A model generated the notes under the pieces. It was not told the DNA's origin. It ran no database searches and worked only from the letters and a program-made list of their open reading frames with translations. Below, piece after piece: positions 58,616 through 64,000 of a DNA stretch of 64,000 bases. The position numbers and the translations under genes are program-made. Position 1 is the stretch's first letter, and every line of letters begins with the position of its first letter. The stretch comes from Flammeovirga agarivorans. GTDB lineage: Bacteria > Bacteroidota > Bacteroidia > Cytophagales > Flammeovirgaceae. The stretch lies in NCBI RefSeq assembly GCF_012641475.1, contig NZ_JABAIL010000006.1, positions 310,001-374,000 on the forward strand, written 5' to 3'.

Positions 58616-60349
58616 CTACCAACCTTTATTTTGTACAATATTGTTACTTTTCATGATCTCATCGTAAGGGATAGGACCATACATCATATAATCCATATAT
58701 AAACGTTCTTCCACATCAATTACTTGATAAGAATACTTCGTTTCTCCTTTTGTGATTTCTATCCCTTGAGCAGCTGTATTGATGACATCTAAATTATATT
58801 CCCATCTTCTTAAATCGTAAAAACGGTGACTTTCGAATGCTAATTCAATTCTTCTTTCATTATGAATGAGTTCTCTAAATGCATCTCTACCTTGGCTTGC
58901 TACTTCAGTAAGGTAAGCATGATCGCTTAGTGTAGCTCTTTCTCTTACTTTCTTCAATGCTTCAAATGCTGTGATTTTACAATTCGGAGGAACAGCATTC
59001 GGTCCTACTAATTCGTTTGCTGCTTCAGCATAATTTAGGTAAGCTTCCACTTCTCTAAATAAAGCATAGTAATGACGATCAGTACTTTCACTACCTGGAG
59101 TTAACGAGATGTTCGGGTTTACAAATTTCTTTAAATAGTACCCTGTTTTAGTATAGTACGAGTAATTTTCTTCGGTGTCTTTTCCTCCAACAAAAGTTTC
59201 AATTGAGTCTCCTCTAAACACTGCATTATTATAGATGATCATTGTGTAAAACCTTGGATCTCTACCTTCATAAGGATTTTCGGCATCGTAGTTACTCAAC
59301 TCAGAAGTAATAGGATAACCGTTTTCCATTGGAAATGCATCTACCAAATTTTGTGTTGGATTTGTAAAACCTTTACCATTTAAACTTGGTGGATAGTTTT
59401 TCTTTTCAAAATCGTTAGTCGAACTCGAAGTCGTTAAGATAGGCTTTCCTTTATTTTGCCACCAAAACATATCAGGATCCCAAGCAGGTAAACTACCCAC
59501 TTTGTCAATGAACTCTTGACTAAGGATTGCCGTTCTTAACCAATTCTCAGATTGAGTATTTCCTCCTGTTCTATCATAGAAGGCAGGACTTGCTGCATAT
59601 AGTGCCACTTTAGAAGCCAAAGCAAATGCCGAATTCAAATTTGCTTTACCAACATTGTTGATAGCAAAACTTGGACTATCGTAATCACTTGTAAGGTACT
59701 TCTTAGCAGAGTCAAGATCATTTAAAATATAATCGACACATTCCGCATAAGTATTTCTTGGTAAATGTACCGAGTAAGGTCTACTTGTATCGATAATAGG
59801 TACACCTAATACAGCACCGTTTTCGTCTTTACCCGCATGATTTTTCAATAATTGGAAATTGAAAAATGCTCTTAAAAAAGATGCTTCTCCATACATTCTA
59901 CATTGATACAAAGAATCTGTTTCAAGGTCATCAAAATAAGTGAATTCTATTGTGTTGGTATATTGCGTTGAGTCAAAATACTTTTCGTTTAAACCGTACT
60001 CTAAGAACTCATTTATATTTCTGATCGCTTGATAAGAATCATTCCATGTATTGATGGGGTTAAGGTCAGCATTCCAACCGCCTAAAGACATATTTCTTAC
60101 CTCGGATCCAACCTGACTTGATACAGCATTATCTGTAGCACAATCTAAAATATCATCACCTAGGTAATCATACGATTTAGGAAATTTATTGTATACGTAG
60201 TTCAATACTCCTTCTGCAAAATCAGGATCTTTCCATACTTGTTCTGGAGATAATTGATTATCTGCATCTGGCTCTAGGTACTTAGAACAACTAGAAAATA
60301 GAGCAGTCCCAAGCAGTAATACTAATCTAATTTTATTGTTTAACTTCAT
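58616..60349 (-). CDS. SusD-like (RagB/SusD) glycan-binding lipoprotein
   Basis: 577 residues from the ATG at 60349; a GTG three bases upstream is a weaker alternative. The lipobox is LFSSC in MKLNNKIRLVLLLGTALFSSCSKYLEP. Helical TPR-like lines characteristic of the family are present, including CRMYGEASFLRAFFNFQLLK, and the C-terminal RuB/SusD pattern ENPYEGRDPRFYTMIIYN, HNERRIELAFESHRFYDLRRW. It lies just 13 bases downstream of the SusC-like gene and forms the lid and binding partner of that transporter on the outer membrane surface. It is related to the partial SusD at the window edge but clearly diverged from it, so the two probably serve different but related glycans. Confidence 0.95.
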   Translation of the reverse strand: MKLNNKIRLVLLLGTALFSSCSKYLEPDADNQLSPEQVWKDPDFAEGVLNYVYNKFPKSYDYLGDDILDCATDNAVSSQVGSEVRNMSLGGWNADLNPINTWNDSYQAIRNINEFLEYGLNEKYFDSTQYTNTIEFTYFDDLETDSLYQCRMYGEASFLRAFFNFQLLKNHAGKDENGAVLGVPIIDTSRPYSVHLPRNTYAECVDYILNDLDSAKKYLTSDYDSPSFAINNVGKANLNSAFALASKVALYAASPAFYDRTGGNTQSENWLRTAILSQEFIDKVGSLPAWDPDMFWWQNKGKPILTTSSSTNDFEKKNYPPSLNGKGFTNPTQNLVDAFPMENGYPITSELSNYDAENPYEGRDPRFYTMIIYNNAVFRGDSIETFVGGKDTEENYSYYTKTGYYLKKFVNPNISLTPGSESTDRHYYALFREVEAYLNYAEAANELVGPNAVPPNCKITAFEALKKVRERATLSDHAYLTEVASQGRDAFRELIHNERRIELAFESHRFYDLRRWEYNLDVINTAAQGIEITKGETKYSYQVIDVEERLYMDYMMYGPIPYDEIMKSNNIVQNKGW

Positions 60350-60362
60350 CACTTACTCAATT

Positions 60363-63158
60363 TTAGATGTTCAAGTTGATACCCATTGTATAAGACCTCA
60401 TAATCGGGAATTCTGTGATGCCACTGTTTGGTCTTTCAGGGTCTACATTTTTATTTTCAGCTGCAGAGACTTCAAAAAGATTATTAGCTCTGATGAAAAA
60501 CTTCGATTCAAACTTTCTTGATTCTTTACGAGGAAGAGTGTACCCCACTTCTACATTTTTGATTCTAAAGAAATCAGCTTTTTCTAACCAGAAATCTGAG
60601 GTTACGTAGTTATTTTCTCCTTTTGTAGTAGTTAATGCTGGGTAAGTAGCATCTGCTCCAAGTTCTGGAGTCCATGAGTTTCTCGCTACTTCAGAGTAAT
60701 TGTCTAGGCCACTCATCTGATAATACTTACTATCGTTATATCTGTAATGTCCTGCAAAACCAGCACCTGCAACAAATAGGTTGACATTTTTATAGCTGAT
60801 TCCAAACTGTATTCCATAAGATAAAGTTGGGGAAGTATTACCGATATATTCTTGATCATCATTATTAATTACACCATCTCCATTAATATCTTGGTAGCGA
60901 ATGTCTCCGGCTCCAACAGTACCAAAAGTCTGAGAAGGGCTAAATCTAGCTAAATTATCACTTTGGAATAAACCTTGGTTTCTGTATCCATACATTCCAT
61001 CAATAGGTCTATTTTCTTGATTCATCCCTTCAGGTAGGTTTTCCATTTGTAAGACATCCTCCCACTTCGTTTGTTGGTACATTAAATTCGCTCCAATATT
61101 TAAGCGGATATCTCCAAATGTTTTGTTGTAACTGATGGCTCCTTCAATACCTTCACTTAAAGTACTATTGTTATTAAAGTAGGCTCCATCATTACCATAA
61201 TAATCCGGATAAACGGCAGCGTAATTCGTAATCATATCCTTACGGGCATTATCGAAATAATTTACTTCCAATGCTAAAGCATCAAATAGTTCTACTTCAA
61301 TCCCTAAATTTAATTCTAATGCTTGCTCATAAGATAGCTCCATGTTTTCTTCTCTATGAGCAATTAATGTATTACGACTTACACTATTATTTTCACCTAA
61401 AACGAGTACTCCGCCATCACCATATCTTTGAAGGTGCATATATGTCCAGATAGTAGGATCATAGGCCATTAATCCAGCAGAACCTTTAATTTTTAAATGT
61501 GTTAGAATTTTATTTTCTTCTAAGAATCCTTCATTAGAAATAATCCAACCTGCACCCACTGCTGATGAGTTGGCTACGCGTTTATCTTTTGCTAATTTAT
61601 TTGTACCAACCCATACAGAAGAACCTTCTAATACATATTTGTTTTTAAATGTATAGTTGGCATTCAAACCTGCATGCAATGTTTTTATAAAATAAAACTG
61701 TGTACTAGTAGACACCGTTTGTCTATATCCTAACGCATTAACAGAAAGTTTATGTTTTTCTCTAAATGTTCTATCATAGTTGATGTTACCATAAAACGTA
61801 TTACTAAAATAATCTGAATTCGTTTTTCTTACCTGATCATCCGTTTTAGCTCCTTGTTTTACTTGGAATAAATCGTAACCATCATCAGTTTTTGCGAGAG
61901 GCATATAGGAGTTGTAGCCTTCATCCTTACCGTATTCGAAAGTATTACTACCATCCACTGCTACATAAACATCAGCGGAAAGCCCCATAATATGTTCGTT
62001 AAAATCTAGATCAAAACCAAAACGGGTTTGGATACTTCTATCAACATTTTTGTCATAACCTGTATAATTCAACTCTCCATAGATATTCTTCGGTTGATGC
62101 AATGATCCCCCTAAAATATCTGTTTCTCTAGATCCTCCTTTATGAATAAATATTGGATACTCATTGGGTCTTGTTGTCGACAGAAGGTTAAAATAGTCCC
62201 CAGAACTAAGGTTAGGAGTATTGTAAAGTTCTACTCTACCACTTACATCTACTACACCAGTAATTACATCAGTTAGTTTCATTCCTAAGTTTGTTCTGAT
62301 GTTAATTCGATCATAAGAGGAAGTTGTTCCTACATTTTCTAAACCATCTTGACCTACATACCCAAGGTGTACGAAATAATTTGATTTTTTAGATCCACCA
62401 ATAAAGTTTAAATATCCCTTTCTGTAGGTAACATCGTTCTTCATGGCATATCCATAGTAATCATTATTGGGGTATAAAATGGGATCAGTACCATTTCTAT
62501 AAGCCTTGATTTCATCATCAGTATAATGTGGGGCTAGACCATCGTTTGATCTTGCAGTATTGTATAGGGAGGCATATTCATCTGCAGCTAAAAACTCAGG
62601 TTTTGTGGTAGGCGTCTTAATTCCTTGCTCATAACCTACGGTGATTTTTAGTTTATTACTAATCCCTCTTTTTGTAGTGATTAGAACGACACCATTTGCT
62701 GCATTAAGGCCATAGATCGCTTTCGCTGTCATGTCTTTTAACACAGTAATCGATTCAATTTCTTCTGGATTTAGATCAACCCAGTCTCTAGCAATTCCAT
62801 CTACAAGTACTAGTGGAGCATAATCTGTAGTACTCGATTTTCCTCTGATAGATAAATAGGAAGCATTAGTACCAGGCTCACCAGTAGTGCTCATCAATTG
62901 TAATCCTGATAATTTACCCTGTAAAGCATCACTTAAGTTTAAAAAAGAGGAGTTAGATAATTCATCTCCAGTGATGGTTGAAATAGTACTTACTGTCTCC
63001 TTTTTGTCGATATCATAAAATGGAGCATGGTAAACATCAGCTTTTGAATTTAACTCTAAACTATCTAAAATAAACCCGAGGTCTTTCTCTTGGGAAAAGA
63101 CTTCCTCCCAAGAAAATAGTAGAGTTAAAAAGAAGATTATATATTTTAATTTTGACAT
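60363..63158 (-). CDS. SusC-like TonB-dependent outer-membrane transporter
   Basis: 931 residues with a signal peptide (YIIFFLTLLFSWEEVFSQ). The plug domain is clear: VSTISTITGDELSNSSFLNLSDALQGKLSGLQLMST, then SIRGKSS and VLVDGIARDW, and ITVLKDMTAKAIYGLNAANGVVLITTKRG. A long beta-barrel follows, ending in MRSYTMGINLNI. The protein is shorter than many SusC relatives (which often exceed 1000 residues) and lacks the usual N-terminal carboxypeptidase-regulatory-like domain; a short segment KDLGFILDSLELNSKADVYHAP takes its place. It should import oligosaccharides with energy from TonB. It starts 29 bases after the partial SusD gene and precedes its SusD partner, so this is the second SusC/SusD pair of one operon. 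Confidence 0.95.
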   Translation of the reverse strand: MSKLKYIIFFLTLLFSWEEVFSQEKDLGFILDSLELNSKADVYHAPFYDIDKKETVSTISTITGDELSNSSFLNLSDALQGKLSGLQLMSTTGEPGTNASYLSIRGKSSTTDYAPLVLVDGIARDWVDLNPEEIESITVLKDMTAKAIYGLNAANGVVLITTKRGISNKLKITVGYEQGIKTPTTKPEFLAADEYASLYNTARSNDGLAPHYTDDEIKAYRNGTDPILYPNNDYYGYAMKNDVTYRKGYLNFIGGSKKSNYFVHLGYVGQDGLENVGTTSSYDRINIRTNLGMKLTDVITGVVDVSGRVELYNTPNLSSGDYFNLLSTTRPNEYPIFIHKGGSRETDILGGSLHQPKNIYGELNYTGYDKNVDRSIQTRFGFDLDFNEHIMGLSADVYVAVDGSNTFEYGKDEGYNSYMPLAKTDDGYDLFQVKQGAKTDDQVRKTNSDYFSNTFYGNINYDRTFREKHKLSVNALGYRQTVSTSTQFYFIKTLHAGLNANYTFKNKYVLEGSSVWVGTNKLAKDKRVANSSAVGAGWIISNEGFLEENKILTHLKIKGSAGLMAYDPTIWTYMHLQRYGDGGVLVLGENNSVSRNTLIAHREENMELSYEQALELNLGIEVELFDALALEVNYFDNARKDMITNYAAVYPDYYGNDGAYFNNNSTLSEGIEGAISYNKTFGDIRLNIGANLMYQQTKWEDVLQMENLPEGMNQENRPIDGMYGYRNQGLFQSDNLARFSPSQTFGTVGAGDIRYQDINGDGVINNDDQEYIGNTSPTLSYGIQFGISYKNVNLFVAGAGFAGHYRYNDSKYYQMSGLDNYSEVARNSWTPELGADATYPALTTTKGENNYVTSDFWLEKADFFRIKNVEVGYTLPRKESRKFESKFFIRANNLFEVSAAENKNVDPERPNSGITEFPIMRSYTMGINLNI

Positions 63159-63187
63159 TATTTCAAAGTTTTAGTCAGACAGAGAGA

Positions 63188-64000
63188 TTACCACCCAGTA
63201 TTTTGAATGTAATTATTGTACTTCGCGATTTCATCGATAGGTATCGGATACCAATAATTTCTTGGTCTAAAATTACGTACTCCTTTAAGGACCGGATAAG
63301 AATATTCTAGGCTACCATCTGATGACTTTTTAATCACTACTCTTTTGATTGTTGCCAATTTTTCTTCCGCAATTTTCCACCTTCTAATGTCAAACCAACG
63401 GTGTCCTTCAAAGCATAATTCTACAGCTCTTTCGTTTCTAATTCTATCTCTGAATAATGCTTTATCACCTGTGTATTTTGAATTGACATCAGGCATACCT
63501 ACTCTATTCCTGATAATATTTACAGCTTGTAAAGCCGAAATACCAGCTTCTGGAACTACTGCAGTTGGACCATATACTTCATTGGCTGCTTCTGCAAAAT
63601 CTAGATATACTTGACTTAGTCGAATATACACCCATGGCATATAATGCTGACTCCATCTTTTTTCCCAATGATTAGAACCTTTCGGCCAGAACTTCTTTAC
63701 AAAATAACCCGTACGAGAAGCTTGGTTATCAGGTAGGTTATCTTCTCTTCCTCCAGTAAATGTCTCAATGTAGATCTGTTGTTGTCCATTTACACCCCAT
63801 TCTGCACCATTATATAAGATGTTATTGTAGAATCTAGGATCTCTTCCTTCATAAGGTGATGTTGGGTCATAGTTGGAAGCAGGATCTGTAATAGGTAAAC
63901 CACTTTCCATCTCAAACATATCTACCATATTTTGGGTCGGCCCTGTTGTAGCATTTGCTCCACCATAACTTTTAGGTATAAAATGGTTAGTTAGGTCTCC
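63188..64000 (-). CDS. SusD-like glycan-binding lipoprotein, N-terminus beyond window
   Basis: The frame is open through base 64000, so the ATG at 63928 is internal: it is preceded in frame by residues reading TNHFIPKSYGGANATTGPTQN, as in SusD proteins just before MVDMFEM. The visible 270 residues hold the C-terminal half, with ENPYEGRDPRFYN-type line SPYEGRDPRFYNNILYNG, the segment EAANEVYGP, and RNERAVELCFEGHRWFDIRRW. The ending YIQNTGW also matches the family. It is a paralog of the SusD at 58616. A SusC partner would be expected just outside the window, upstream on the minus strand. Confidence 0.93.
   Translation of the reverse strand, partial: GDLTNHFIPKSYGGANATTGPTQNMVDMFEMESGLPITDPASNYDPTSPYEGRDPRFYNNILYNGAEWGVNGQQQIYIETFTGGREDNLPDNQASRTGYFVKKFWPKGSNHWEKRWSQHYMPWVYIRLSQVYLDFAEAANEVYGPTAVVPEAGISALQAVNIIRNRVGMPDVNSKYTGDKALFRDRIRNERAVELCFEGHRWFDIRRWKIAEEKLATIKRVVIKKSSDGSLEYSYPVLKGVRNFRPRNYWYPIPIDEIAKYNNYIQNTGW

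Overview
The window looks like a chromosomal segment of an AT-rich marine member of the Bacteroidota that degrades sulfated algal polysaccharide. The evidence is the combination of SusC/SusD-like pairs, DUF1735-type surface lipoproteins, hybrid two-component regulators (sensor, kinase, receiver and AraC output in one protein), type IX secretion C-terminal domains, and six formylglycine-dependent sulfatases. A Flammeovirga-like organism would fit, but I cannot confirm the genus from sequence alone. I see no rRNA, tRNA, CRISPR, integrase or insertion sequence.

Layout. (1) 1-6112, plus strand: the end of a hybrid regulator and its terminator, then a tight operon of a GH110-type alpha-galactosidase and two sulfatases. 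(2) 6221-8348, minus strand: a small membrane protein, an ORF-poor gap with several hairpins, and class I fructose-1,6-bisphosphatase (fbp). (3) 8946-18074: a 3042-residue beta-helix-rich surface protein with a type IX sorting tail. (4) 18356-28718, plus strand: a complete hybrid regulator, then a sulfatase, a clan GH-A-like hydrolase with three FN3 domains, and a second sulfatase. (5) 29237-40157, plus strand: a 2237-residue multimodular GH51-like enzyme, a 956-residue repeat protein and a DUF1735-type lipoprotein. (6) 40276-51796: an outer-membrane barrel remnant, a 1934-residue adhesin-like protein with a thioredoxin-like lipoprotein behind it, a DTW-domain tRNA modification protein, and a choice-of-anchor D protein. 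(7) 52047-64000, minus strand: a utilization locus running right to left: SusD-like (cut by the window edge), SusC-like, SusD-like, DUF1735 lipoprotein, then a sulfatase / alpha-beta hydrolase / sulfatase operon.

How it fits together (inference). The GH110 enzyme, two retaining clan-A-like hydrolases and six sulfatases suggest stepwise attack on a sulfated galactan such as a carrageenan- or agar-type red algal polymer. SusC/SusD and the DUF1735 lipoproteins would bind and import oligosaccharides, and the hybrid regulators would sense them. Several proteins carry type IX sorting domains, so part of the breakdown is probably extracellular or surface-attached. Fructose-1,6-bisphosphatase is a housekeeping neighbour.

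The most distinctive feature is a repeated unit of a LamG-like beta-sandwich plus a FIVAR-like helical spacer. It occurs four times in a row in the 2237-residue enzyme and once more between the catalytic domain and sorting tail of a sulfatase. Several gene families (two sulfatase types, the DUF1735 lipoproteins and SusD) occur as pairs, as expected if the locus grew by duplication or merging of two related utilization loci.
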